Positions 8,270 through 16,179 of a DNA stretch of 51,502 nt are shown piece by piece (the first letter of the stretch is position 1; every line of letters begins with the position of its first letter). Origin of the DNA: Lachnospiraceae bacterium (GTDB lineage: Bacteria > Bacillota > Clostridia > Lachnospirales > Lachnospiraceae); the NCBI GenBank assembly GCA_024687205.1, contig JAILES010000127.1:1-51502 (forward strand), written 5' to 3'. The notes beneath the pieces were generated by a model. It was not told where the DNA came from. It was given only the letters and a program-made list of their open reading frames with translations, and made no database searches. Both the position numbers and the translations under genes were made by a program.

Positions 8270-8792
8270 CAAACTTACAATGCTCAGAGTATTTCTGATA
8301 CCGTTTTTTATCTTTTTCCTTATGACCGATATTTTCGGAGAGACAGGAAAGTGGATCGCCCTTGCGATATTTATCATAGCTTCACTTACCGATTTCTTTG
8401 ACGGACAGATAGCCAGAAGAAAGAACATGATCACCAATTTCGGAAAGTTCATGGATCCGCTGGCGGACAAGCTTCTGGTCTGCAGTGCTATGATCTGTTT
8501 TGTGGAACTGCAGCGTATGCCCGGCTGGGTAGCAATCGTCATAATCGCAAGAGAGTTCATCATAAGCGGCTTCAGGCTTATAGCCGCAGAGCAGGGCAGA
8601 GTCATAGCTGCCGGCTGGTGGGGCAAATTCAAGACCACATTCCAGATGTTTTTTGTTATACTTATGATAGTGAATATCGAAAGCCTGATGCCTGTTACCG
8701 ATATACTGATGTATATCGCGCTTGCACTGACCATAATATCAATGGTTGATTATCTGGTAAGAAACAGGGATGTGATGAAGGAAGCGGCATGA
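8256..8792 (+). CDS. pgsA: CDP-diacylglycerol--glycerol-3-phosphate 3-phosphatidyltransferase
   Basis: This integral membrane enzyme makes phosphatidylglycerophosphate, the committed step to phosphatidylglycerol. The CDP-alcohol phosphotransferase motif D-x2-DG-x2-AR-x8-G-x3-D-x3-D is complete (from TDFFDGQIARR through GKFMDPLADK). Length 178 residues and several membrane helices are as expected. It overlaps rimO upstream and cinA downstream (ATGA), in the common order pgsA-cinA-recA. Confidence 0.94.
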   Translation: MNLANKLTMLRVFLIPFFIFFLMTDIFGETGKWIALAIFIIASLTDFFDGQIARRKNMITNFGKFMDPLADKLLVCSAMICFVELQRMPGWVAIVIIAREFIISGFRLIAAEQGRVIAAGWWGKFKTTFQMFFVILMIVNIESLMPVTDILMYIALALTIISMVDYLVRNRDVMKEAA

Positions 8793-9280
8793 GAGAAGAA
8801 GCAAAGGAACTGGTGGAAGTTTTAAAGGCAAAGGGCCTTAAGATGAGCACCGCGGAGTCCTGCACCGGCGGGATGATAGCAGCGGCAATAACGGATGTAA
8901 GCGGTTCTTCTGAAGTATTTGAACGCGGCTATGTAACCTACTGTAACGAAGCAAAGCACGACATGCTGGGAGTCAGGAATAAGACTCTAAGGGAGCACGG
9001 CGCAGTCAGCAAAGAGTCTGTAAGAGAGATGGCTGCAGGGGCCGCAAAGGCGGCGGGGGCCGATGTTGCGGTATCTGTATCAGGGATCGCCGGACCCGGC
9101 GGCGGCAGCGAGGAGAAACCCGTAGGCCTTGTATATATGGGCGTGTACGTGAAGGGAAAGCTTAAGAGTAAGAAGTATAACTTTGAAGGTGACCGCGAGG
9201 CAGTAAGGAACAGTGCCACAACGGCTGCATTAAAGCTTGTAATAAAGCAGATCAGGAAGTGTGATGAACAGGACGGTTGA
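8789..9280 (+). CDS. CinA C-terminal domain nicotinamide-nucleotide amidohydrolase (PncC type)
   Basis: This stand-alone CinA C-terminal domain of 163 residues should deamidate nicotinamide mononucleotide to nicotinate mononucleotide in pyridine nucleotide recycling. Signatures are STAESCTGGMIAA and the phosphate-binding GIAGPGGGS region. It lacks the N-terminal molybdopterin-binding-like CinA domain found in the longer Bacillus protein. It is translationally coupled to pgsA by an ATGA overlap, and overlaps the next gene by 17 bases. Confidence 0.9.
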   Translation: MREEAKELVEVLKAKGLKMSTAESCTGGMIAAAITDVSGSSEVFERGYVTYCNEAKHDMLGVRNKTLREHGAVSKESVREMAAGAAKAAGADVAVSVSGIAGPGGGSEEKPVGLVYMGVYVKGKLKSKKYNFEGDREAVRNSATTAALKLVIKQIRKCDEQDG

Positions 9281-10202
9281 GCTGATAATTCCGTGTTATA
9301 ATGAAGAAGCATGCATTAGGCTTGTTTATGATGCGGCAGCGGAAGTCTTTAACAAGGATCTGAAGGATTATGATCTCCGCATCCTGTTTGTGGATGACGG
9401 AAGCAGTGACGGTACGCTTGATGCGATAAAGGCGCTGAGCGGTGACGAGCGCGTGCATTATATATCTTTTTCCTGCAATCAGGGGAAGGAAGCCGCGATA
9501 TATGCGGGACTGGAATACAGCAGCGGAGATTATGTGGCGGTAATGGATGCGGATCTGCAGCACCCGCCTGCAATGCTGGTGGAGATGCTTAAGGCCGTAT
9601 GTGAGGAAGGATATGACAGCTGCGCTGCGAGAAGGCAGAGCAGAAAGGGCGAGGGCCTGATCAAAAGAGCGGGTTCGGTGCTCTATTACAATATCGTGAA
9701 CCGTATGACCATGGTGGATCTGGTTCCGGGAAGTACGGATTTCAGGCTGATGACCCGGCAGATGGTGGAAGCGGTGCTGAAGCTCACCGAGCGGGAACGT
9801 TTCACCAAGGGCATCTTCCAGTGGGTAGGATTTAAAACAAAGTGGATCGATTATCCCAATGTGGAAAGAGCAGCGGGAAAGTCCAGCTGGAGACTCGGAA
9901 ACCTGTTCCAGTATGCGCTGGCGGGACTCTTCTCCTTTGCAAAGCATCCACTCAGGTTTGCGGTATGGCTCGGAGTGATCGGCGTGCTGGGATCACTGGT
10001 ATATCTGATAGTAATGCTGGCAAACGGCGAAGCGGATACGGGAAGCATGATACTGTTCTTTATCATCTTCTTCGGAGGTTTCCTAATGACCATGACGGGG
10101 CTTATCGGCGAATATCTGGCAAGGATATACATGGAAGTAAAACAGCGCCCCATTTATATAATCAAAGAGACTGATATCACGAAGGGAGAGAAAAATGGCT
10201 AA
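9264..10202 (+). CDS. Family 2 glycosyltransferase with two C-terminal membrane helices
   Basis: This 312-residue DPM1/ArnC/GtrB-like transferase probably moves a sugar from a nucleotide donor to a polyprenyl phosphate carrier. The GT-A fold start ELIIPCYNEE, the FVDDGSSDGT motif and MDADLQHPP (DxD) are intact. Two membrane helices follow at about residues 230-255 and 265-290. I chose ATG 9264 with AGGAAG upstream; GTG 9261 directly precedes it. It is coupled to cinA upstream and to the NeuB-like gene downstream by an 8-base overlap, so the pair is likely co-expressed. The sugar is unknown. Confidence 0.88.
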   Translation: MNRTVELIIPCYNEEACIRLVYDAAAEVFNKDLKDYDLRILFVDDGSSDGTLDAIKALSGDERVHYISFSCNQGKEAAIYAGLEYSSGDYVAVMDADLQHPPAMLVEMLKAVCEEGYDSCAARRQSRKGEGLIKRAGSVLYYNIVNRMTMVDLVPGSTDFRLMTRQMVEAVLKLTERERFTKGIFQWVGFKTKWIDYPNVERAAGKSSWRLGNLFQYALAGLFSFAKHPLRFAVWLGVIGVLGSLVYLIVMLANGEADTGSMILFFIIFFGGFLMTMTGLIGEYLARIYMEVKQRPIYIIKETDITKGEKNG

Positions 10203-11076
10203 TTCAGTAATCAGGATAGGTGATCGCGAGATCGGTAACAATGATATGCCCTATTTTATAGCGGAGATAGGCATCAACCACAACGGTGACATGCAGATCG
10301 CAAAGAAGCTCATGGATGCGGCATTTGCCTGCGGCTGGGACTGCGTGAAGTTTCAGAAGAGAAATCCTGACAAAGCCGTGCCCGAAGCACAGAAGGGCGT
10401 GATGAGACAGACTCCCTGGGGTGAGATGACTTACCTCGATTACAAGAAGAGGATAGAGTTTGAGAAAAAAGAATATGACGAGATAGATGAGTACTGCAAA
10501 AAGAAGCCGCTGATGTGGACCGCATCTCCCTGGGACATGGACAGCCTCGAGTTCCTGCTGCAGTACGATGTTCCGTTCATTAAGCTTGCTTCCGCTGCAA
10601 ACGGCAGCGATGAGTTGATAAAGGCTGCCTGCAAGAGCGGGCGTCCCATATTCATGTCCGACGGCATGAGCACCCAGGAGGAGCTGGATCACGCCGTTAA
10701 GCTGCTGGAAGATTTCGGAAACGGGGATTATGTGCTGCTGCACACCAACTCAACCTATCCCGCGGCAGTCAATACACTTAATCTTTCCTATATGCAGACC
10801 ATGAAAGAAAGATACAACTGTATAGTAGGTTACAGCGGACATGAGCAGAATCTGGAACCCACGGTTGCTGCCTGCATATTGGGTGCCAAGGTCATAGAGA
10901 GACATGTTACGCTTTCTCATGAACTCTGGGGCACGGACCAGAAGGCCAGCCTTGAGATCAACGCGATGTACATGCTGAGAAACAGATGCATGGATATTCC
11001 CGCTATGCTCGGCGACGGCGTAAAGACCATGGACGAAGGCGAGAAGAAGATCAGGGAAAAGCTGAAGGGTTATTGA
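10195..11076 (+). CDS. N-acetylneuraminate synthase (NeuB/SpsE) family protein without SAF domain
   Basis: This 293-residue TIM-barrel protein of the NeuB family normally condenses phosphoenolpyruvate with a hexose such as ManNAc. Typical signatures are AEIGINHNGD near the N-terminus, KFQKRNPDKAV, and GYSGHE in the second half followed by ERHVTL. Full NeuB enzymes are about 340-350 residues with a C-terminal antifreeze-like SAF domain; here the protein ends after the barrel. It overlaps the glycosyltransferase gene, so a role in a nonulosonic-acid-like surface sugar is possible, but no CMP-sugar synthetase lies nearby. Exact substrate is unknown. Confidence 0.85.
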   Translation: MANSVIRIGDREIGNNDMPYFIAEIGINHNGDMQIAKKLMDAAFACGWDCVKFQKRNPDKAVPEAQKGVMRQTPWGEMTYLDYKKRIEFEKKEYDEIDEYCKKKPLMWTASPWDMDSLEFLLQYDVPFIKLASAANGSDELIKAACKSGRPIFMSDGMSTQEELDHAVKLLEDFGNGDYVLLHTNSTYPAAVNTLNLSYMQTMKERYNCIVGYSGHEQNLEPTVAACILGAKVIERHVTLSHELWGTDQKASLEINAMYMLRNRCMDIPAMLGDGVKTMDEGEKKIREKLKGY

Positions 11077-11194
11077 TCTTTCCTCTTGATGCTTTTTGCT
11101 TCATGTGCTATCATTAGGATGTTTATGTAGTCCGGCCCGTTTTAGGGTTTCTTATTGAATTATCCGGTCAGAAGATTTTCATAAAAAAATTATG

Positions 11195-11223
11195 TTGACA
11201 AAATCGAACAAATGTTTTATTGT
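11195..11223 (+). promoter_or_regulatory. recA promoter
   Basis: TTGACA (11195-11200) and TATTGT (11218-11223) with a 17-base spacer lie 51 bases before recA. A LexA box fills the spacer and a second follows the -10. The preceding 118 bases (11077-11194) show nothing recognisable. Confidence 0.8.
11205..11218 (+). promoter_or_regulatory. LexA (SOS) box 1
   Basis: CGAACAAATGTTTT lies inside the recA promoter spacer. It keeps the CGAAC-N4-GTT core of the Gram-positive SOS box, and LexA bound here would block RNA polymerase. Confidence 0.7.
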
Positions 11224-11229
11224 AACTAA

Positions 11230-11243
11230 AGAACATTTGTTCG
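11230..11243 (+). promoter_or_regulatory. LexA (SOS) box 2
   Basis: AGAACATTTGTTCG contains the perfect dyad GAAC-ATTT-GTTC, near the expected transcription start of recA. It is the better match of the two boxes, 25 bases downstream of the first. Confidence 0.8.
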
Positions 11244-11274
11244 GGGTATTTGAATTAGAACAAAGGAGACAGAT

Positions 11275-12345
11275 ATGGAAAGAGAAGAAAAATTAAAAGC
11301 ACTTGAAGCTGCAATGTCACAGGTAGAGCGCCAGTTCGGTAAAGGCGCGGTCATGAAGCTGGGTGATCCCGCTTCCAAGCTCAATGTGGAGACCATACCC
11401 ACAGGTTCCCTGAGCCTGGATATAGCACTGGGACTCGGCGGCATACCCAAGGGCAGAGTGGTAGAGATATACGGACCGGAATCTTCGGGTAAGACAACGG
11501 TTACACTTCATATGATAGCCGAGGTACAGAAGAGAGGCGGCATCGCAGGATTCATAGATGCTGAGCATGCTCTTGATCCCGTATATGCGGCAGCCATAGG
11601 CGTGGATGTGGATAATCTTTACATCAACCAGCCCGACTACGGCGAGCAGGGTCTCGAGATCGCTGAGACCATGGTACGCAGCGGTGCCATGGATATAGTG
11701 GTCATCGACTCGGTTGCCGCACTTACACCCAAGGCAGAGCTGGAAGGCGAGATGGGAGATTCACATGTGGGCCTTCAGGCAAGGCTTATGTCACAGGCCT
11801 TAAGAAAGCTTGCAGGTGCCATCAGCAAATCAAACTGCACCGTAGTCTTCATTAACCAGTTGCGTGAAAAAGTCGGTGTGTTCTACGGTAATCCCCAGGT
11901 GACCACCGGCGGCAATGCGCTTAAATACTATGCTTCCGTGCGTATGGAGATACGCCGCGTGGAGCAGCTGAAGAACGGCGGAGAGTTCGTAGGTAACAGG
12001 ACCAGAGCCAAGATAGTAAAGAACAAGGTGGCTCCTCCTTTCAAGGAGGCAGAGTTTGATATCATGTTCGGTGAGGGCATTTCCTACGAAGGTGATCTTC
12101 TGGATCTGGCAGCTGATATAGACGTGATCAACAAGAGCGGCGCATGGTATGCCTTCAACGGCGAGAAGATCGGCCAGGGCCGTGAGAATGCAAAGCAGTA
12201 CTTAAAGGATCATCCCGATATCTGCGCTGAGATCGACAGCAAGGTAAGGACGCATTACAACATCGGCGGTTCACCTTCGGAGCTGGATATCAAGGCCAAG
12301 AAACCGGCAAAGGCTTCCAAGAAGGCGGATGCGGATGAAGCGTGA
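11275..12345 (+). CDS. recA: Recombinase RecA
   Basis: RecA is the strand-exchange ATPase and co-protease for LexA cleavage. The Walker A motif GPESSGKTT, the [10 protein letters not shown] stretch and the DNA-binding loops ([24 protein letters not shown]) are all present. Length 356 residues is standard, with a Lys/Ala-rich tail. CAAAGGAGACAG precedes the ATG. It has its own promoter with two LexA boxes and overlaps recX by 17 bases. Confidence 0.98.
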   Translation: MEREEKLKALEAAMSQVERQFGKGAVMKLGDPASKLNVETIPTGSLSLDIALGLGGIPKGRVVEIYGPESSGKTTVTLHMIAEVQKRGGIAGFIDAEHALDPVYAAAIGVDVDNLYINQPDYGEQGLEIAETMVRSGAMDIVVIDSVAALTPKAELEGEMGDSHVGLQARLMSQALRKLAGAISKSNCTVVFINQLREKVGVFYGNPQVTTGGNALKYYASVRMEIRRVEQLKNGGEFVGNRTRAKIVKNKVAPPFKEAEFDIMFGEGISYEGDLLDLAADIDVINKSGAWYAFNGEKIGQGRENAKQYLKDHPDICAEIDSKVRTHYNIGGSPSELDIKAKKPAKASKKADADEA

Positions 12346-12802
12346 AGACTTAAGCCCTGAAGCGCTGCTGAAAAGGGCAAAGCAGAGACTGCTGTTTCTG
12401 CTGGATAAGCGGGATTATACGGCATACCAGCTTAAGGAAAAACTTAAGAAGGGCGGATATCCCGAAGAAGTGATCACGGCTGCGGTAGCCTATGTGGTGG
12501 ATCTGGGTTTTGTGAATGACAAAAGCTATGCAAAGCGCTACATAGAATCCAGAAAGCAGAGCAGAAGCTTAAAGCGGATAGAGCAGGATCTTTATCTTAA
12601 GGGTGTCGGCAGAGAGCTCATAAAGGAGTGCCTGGAAGAAGCCGGTGAGGTGGATGAGAGACCGGGCATCATGAAGCTTTTAAAGAAGCGGCATTACAGT
12701 GCCGGGACAGCCGATATGGGCGAAAAGAAAAAACAGTTTGCATATCTTATGGGAAAGGGCTATAAGCCTGCTGACATAAAGATCTGCATGGAAAGCTTGT
12801 AA
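12329..12802 (+). CDS. recX: Regulatory protein RecX
   Basis: This 157-residue protein is a RecX-type three-helix-repeat protein that binds RecA filaments and modulates their activity. Signatures are [19 protein letters not shown], the [16 protein letters not shown] stretch and the LKGVGRELI segment. The start overlaps the recA end; ATG 12335 is a possible alternative. An intrinsic terminator for this transcript lies inside the convergent tetR gene downstream. Confidence 0.88.
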   Translation: MRMKREDLSPEALLKRAKQRLLFLLDKRDYTAYQLKEKLKKGGYPEEVITAAVAYVVDLGFVNDKSYAKRYIESRKQSRSLKRIEQDLYLKGVGRELIKECLEEAGEVDERPGIMKLLKKRHYSAGTADMGEKKKQFAYLMGKGYKPADIKICMESL

Positions 12803-12804
12803 AG

Positions 12805-13341
12805 CTATAAACTGCTGATAAGAGCGGGGAGGCTTGCTTCAAAGAAAGAAGCAAAGATTTCCCCGCTTTTTTCGTCGGGTTCGGGCATGCCGGATTTGAG
12901 CCAGTCAAGGAGCAGGCCTTTCAGGGTCAGTTCGTACATATGGCAGATATCATCGATGTTGCCGGCCTTATTACCGGAAGCGTCAGCCACGTATTTATGG
13001 ACCAGATCGCCGGTTACGGTATCAAGATATTTGTAAAGTATGCCCGGATCTTTTGAACGGTAGATGTGCAGTATGATCTTCTTATATTTATAAAGCATGG
13101 AAGCACGCAGCCTGTATTCCTCCTGTATGGAGGTGACGGGTTCCGACAGGATCAGACGGATCTCCCGTCTGAAGATGTGGTCCAGCACGTCCATAAGATC
13201 GTCGAAGTGATAATAGAAGGTATTGCGGTTGATGCCGCAGGTTTCGCAGAGTTTCTTCACATTGATCTTTTCAAGGGATTCCTTTTCAAGCATTTCTATA
13301 AAAGTGGAAAGTATCAGTTCGTAAGTATTCTCGTTAGTCAT
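12805..13341 (-). CDS. TetR/AcrR family regulator with DhaS-type C-terminal domain
   Basis: This 178-residue regulator has an N-terminal helix-turn-helix (KINVKKLCETCGINRNTFYYHF) and a C-terminal helical domain like the TetR_C_8/DhaS-like group. Ligand is unknown. It begins immediately after the stop of the upstream TetR gene, so the two are one operon. Its terminal codons contain the recX terminator. Unlike its partner, it lacks an extended N-terminal arm. Confidence 0.85.
   Translation of the reverse strand: MTNENTYELILSTFIEMLEKESLEKINVKKLCETCGINRNTFYYHFDDLMDVLDHIFRREIRLILSEPVTSIQEEYRLRASMLYKYKKIILHIYRSKDPGILYKYLDTVTGDLVHKYVADASGNKAGNIDDICHMYELTLKGLLLDWLKSGMPEPDEKSGEIFASFFEASLPALISSL
12823..12872 (+). 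terminator. recA-recX terminator embedded in the convergent tetR coding sequence
   Basis: A two-tier hairpin pairs AGCGGGGA (12823-12830) with TCCCCGCT (12860-12867), and inside it TTGCTTC (12834-12840) with GAAGCAA (12848-12854). Six T follow. It lies 20 bases after recX and within the last codons of the minus-strand TetR gene, so the DNA serves both purposes. Confidence 0.75.
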
Positions 13342-13947
13342 TTATTTTTCCTCTTTTTTATCGGTTCCGTTTGTTTTGTACTGTGCAAGGATGGCTGATA
13401 TGGCTTTCAGCAGATGGGGCTTCAGTTCTTCTATATTGACAGGTTCGCTGTTTACGATGGCGCTGTAGGAAGCGCTGCCCGTAAGTTCAAGGATCAGGTA
13501 GAGCATGATCTCGGGATCATGGTAGTCACCTCCGGTCATAGCTATGGCTTCTTCCAAAAGACCGCTCTTTGACAGGGTGGAGTAACCGAAGTTCTTCACG
13601 AGAAATGTTGCCAGCAGCCTGTCTTCGGCCAGTATGTCCATGCTGCGGGAGATAAGGCTTAAGAGCTTTTCTTCAAAATTCATATCTTCGGTAATGCCGG
13701 ATTCGACCCAGGCGCGTTTGAGTATCTGTTCCGCCTTATGGGCGGTGATGCGGCTCCTCAGATCATATTTATCCTTAAAATAAAGATAAAACGTGCCCTT
13801 CGCGACTTCGGCTTTTTCGGCTATCTCGGATATTGAAGTCTTGCCGAAGCCCTGGTTTGTAAAGAGCTCAAAAGCCGCATCCATGAGGGCATGCTGTTTG
13901 AGAGTCTTTTTCAGGGTACTTCTCGGACTTTCTTCTTTCTTTTCCAT
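13342..13947 (-). CDS. TetR/AcrR family repressor divergent from the MMPL operon
   Basis: This 201-residue TetR protein has a clear helix-turn-helix (TSISEIAEKAEVAKGTFYLYF) after a Lys-rich arm, and a helical ligand domain. It is divergent from the MMPL transporter and lipoprotein. Three palindromes overlap the divergent promoters, so it, or its partner, most likely represses both directions until a transported compound binds. GAGTC/GGAG-like bases lie upstream of ATG. The downstream tetR follows without a gap. Confidence 0.88.
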   Translation of the reverse strand: MEKKEESPRSTLKKTLKQHALMDAAFELFTNQGFGKTSISEIAEKAEVAKGTFYLYFKDKYDLRSRITAHKAEQILKRAWVESGITEDMNFEEKLLSLISRSMDILAEDRLLATFLVKNFGYSTLSKSGLLEEAIAMTGGDYHDPEIMLYLILELTGSASYSAIVNSEPVNIEELKPHLLKAISAILAQYKTNGTDKKEEK

Positions 13948-13983
13948 TCTGACTCCTTTCAGACACTTTTTGAAATCTGTCTA

Positions 13984-14012
13984 TTGACCGTTGGTCATTT
14001 CTGACTTATAGT
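13984..14012 (+). promoter_or_regulatory. Promoter of the MMPL-lipoprotein operon
   Basis: TTGACC (13984-13989) and TATAGT (14007-14012) are 17 bases apart. The first palindrome covers the -35 box and the second covers the -10 box. Confidence 0.65.
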
Positions 14013-14041
14013 CAGTTTAACATAAAAATGACCGTTGGTCA
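13985..14041. promoter_or_regulatory. Three TetR-type palindromic operators
   Basis: TGACCGTTGGTCA occurs at 13985-13997 and again, identical, at 14029-14041. Between them, at 14001-14015, lies CTGACTTATAGTCAG, a related but different palindrome. Each outer copy supplies the -35 hexamer of one divergent promoter. Two operator types next to two TetR genes suggest one site class per repressor. Confidence 0.75.
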
Positions 14042-14042
14042 A
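14014..14042 (-). promoter_or_regulatory. Promoter of the tandem tetR operon
   Basis: On the minus strand, TTGACC (complement of 14037-14042) and TAAACT (complement of 14014-14019) are 17 bases apart. The -35 is formed by the third palindrome, mirroring the plus-strand promoter. Confidence 0.55.
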
Positions 14043-14064
14043 GAACGAAAAAGAGGTGAGTTTT

Positions 14065-16164
14065 ATGCAGGATAAGTTATCGAAAGGCATAGTAAGACAC
14101 AGAAAGCTGATACTTCTGATCGCTCTTGTTTTACTTATACCGATGATAATGCTCTATTTCAAGACCGGCGTAAACTATGATCTTCTGAGCTACCTTCCCC
14201 AGGATATCGATACGATGAAGGGCCAGAACATCTTAGTGGACGAGTTCGGGACAGGAGCATTCTCCATGGTAGTGGTAGAGGGCATGGAGGAGAAGGATGT
14301 AGCGGCTTTGAAGGACAGGATCGCCGAAGTGGATCATGTGAAAAAGGTCCTGTGGTATGACAGCGTCATGGATCTTTCCGTACCGATGGAGATGCTGCCG
14401 GATGAGATCTACAAAGTATTTAATAACGGGGATGCGACAATGATGTTTGTACTTTTTGACAACACTTCAAGTTCGGATCCTGTCATAGATGCGGTAAGAG
14501 AAATAAGAAAGATCTGCGACAGGCAGTGCTTCGTATCCGGGATGACCGGCATACTTGCGGATACCGAGGATCTGACGGATTCCGAGACCCCGGTATATGT
14601 AGGACTCGCAGTGCTCTGTTCGGTGATAGTGCTGGCGCTGACCATGGATTCCTTCCTTGCGCCCTTCCTCTTCCTTGCGAGCATAGGAATAGCGATCATC
14701 TACAACATGGGAAGCAATTTCTTCCTGGGACAGGTATCCTACGTGACCAAAGCCCTGGCGGCGGTGCTGCAGCTGGGAGTGACCATGGACTATTCCATCT
14801 TCCTCTGGCACAGCTATGAGGAGCAGAAGCGTAAATATGAGAGCAGGGATGAAGCAATGGAGCATGCAATCTCGGAAACCTTCACTTCGGTGCTGGGAAG
14901 CTCCATAACCACAGTGGCAGGTTTCATAGCCCTCTGCTTCATGAGCTTCACGCTGGGACTTGATATAGGCATAGTCATGAGCAAGGGTGTGCTTCTGGGT
15001 GTGATCAGCTGCGTGACGGTTCTTCCCTCAATGATACTGCTTGCGGATAAGGCGCTGGAGAAGACAAGTCACAAGCCGCTGATACCCGAGTTTACAAAGC
15101 TCGGCGGGATCGTAATGAAGTTCCATGTACCGCTGCTTATCATCTATCTGATACTGCTGGTACCCGCAATATACGGCAACAACCATGTGGGAGTTTACTA
15201 CAACCTGGATTCCACACTGCCGGAAAACCTGCCCAGCATAGTGGCAAATAAGAAACTTTCGGAAGTATTCAATACCGGATCGACGCATATGCTGATGCTT
15301 CCCGCCGATGTGGAGGAAAGGGATGTGAGGACTCTGGCAAAAGAGATAGAGGCCATGGACGGAGTAAAATATGCGCTTGGCTTCAATACCATAAAGGCGG
15401 CAGGCATACCCGAAGAAATGATACCCGAAAAGGCGAAGGAAAGCCTGATAAACGATGACTGGCAGATAATGTTGATAGGAAGCGAATACAAGGTTGCCAG
15501 CGATGAGGTAGGAAGGCAGTGTAATGATATCGCCGCCGCTGCCAAGAAGACGGCTCCCGGATCCATGCTGGTAGGCGAGGCCCCCGGTACCGCGGATCTG
15601 ATAAAGACCACGGATAAGGATTTCACGACGGTCAATACCGCATCAATAGGTATAGTCTTTGTGATAATAATGCTGGTATTCAGGTCAGCATCGATCCCGG
15701 TGGTGCTGGTGGCAGTCATAGAAGGCGGTATCTTTATGAACATGAGCGTCCCCTTCTTTACCGGAACTAAGCTTCCCTTTGTGGCAAGCATAGTCATAGG
15801 TACCATACAGCTGGGAGCTACGGTGGACTACGCGATACTGATGACCAACAGGTATCTGAAGGAAAGAAGGAGCGGAAACTCAAAAAGAAAGGCGCTGAAA
15901 ACAGCTGTGGAAAGTTCGGCCAAATCAATCTTCACCAGTGCGATGTCATTCTTTGCCGCCACTTTCGGTGTAGGAATGTACTCGAACATAGATATGATCA
16001 GTGCGCTGTGCATACTGATGGCAAGGGGGGCGCTGATAAGCATGGTATGTGTGATCTTTGTACTGCCCAGCTTCCTGATGCTGTTTGACGGAGTGATCAT
16101 GCATACAACCATAAGGAGCGGAGAAAAGAAAAAAGCAGAACATAAAAGAATAAGTCTGGCATAA
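14065..16164 (+). CDS. MMPL/RND family transporter
   Basis: This 699-residue transporter has the two-fold RND layout: a first helix at about 15-35, an extracellular domain, five helices around 180-340, then a second loop and five more helices at 540-685. It should export lipids or hydrophobic drugs using the proton gradient. The helix with LGVTMDYSIFLWHSYEE and its counterpart LGATVDYAILMTNRYLKE carry the paired Asp-Tyr residues typical of MMPL proton relays. I chose ATG 14065, with GAGGTGAG upstream, over the in-frame ATG 14029 inside the operator. The heptad-repeat lipoprotein follows after 15 bases. Confidence 0.9.
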   Translation: MQDKLSKGIVRHRKLILLIALVLLIPMIMLYFKTGVNYDLLSYLPQDIDTMKGQNILVDEFGTGAFSMVVVEGMEEKDVAALKDRIAEVDHVKKVLWYDSVMDLSVPMEMLPDEIYKVFNNGDATMMFVLFDNTSSSDPVIDAVREIRKICDRQCFVSGMTGILADTEDLTDSETPVYVGLAVLCSVIVLALTMDSFLAPFLFLASIGIAIIYNMGSNFFLGQVSYVTKALAAVLQLGVTMDYSIFLWHSYEEQKRKYESRDEAMEHAISETFTSVLGSSITTVAGFIALCFMSFTLGLDIGIVMSKGVLLGVISCVTVLPSMILLADKALEKTSHKPLIPEFTKLGGIVMKFHVPLLIIYLILLVPAIYGNNHVGVYYNLDSTLPENLPSIVANKKLSEVFNTGSTHMLMLPADVEERDVRTLAKEIEAMDGVKYALGFNTIKAAGIPEEMIPEKAKESLINDDWQIMLIGSEYKVASDEVGRQCNDIAAAAKKTAPGSMLVGEAPGTADLIKTTDKDFTTVNTASIGIVFVIIMLVFRSASIPVVLVAVIEGGIFMNMSVPFFTGTKLPFVASIVIGTIQLGATVDYAILMTNRYLKERRSGNSKRKALKTAVESSAKSIFTSAMSFFAATFGVGMYSNIDMISALCILMARGALISMVCVIFVLPSFLMLFDGVIMHTTIRSGEKKKAEHKRISLA

Positions 16165-16179
16165 GAGGAGGAAAGAATC

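Noticed and set aside
11077..11194. Riboswitch or small RNA in the gap before recA
   Set aside because: No stable hairpin, terminator or conserved motif could be recognised.
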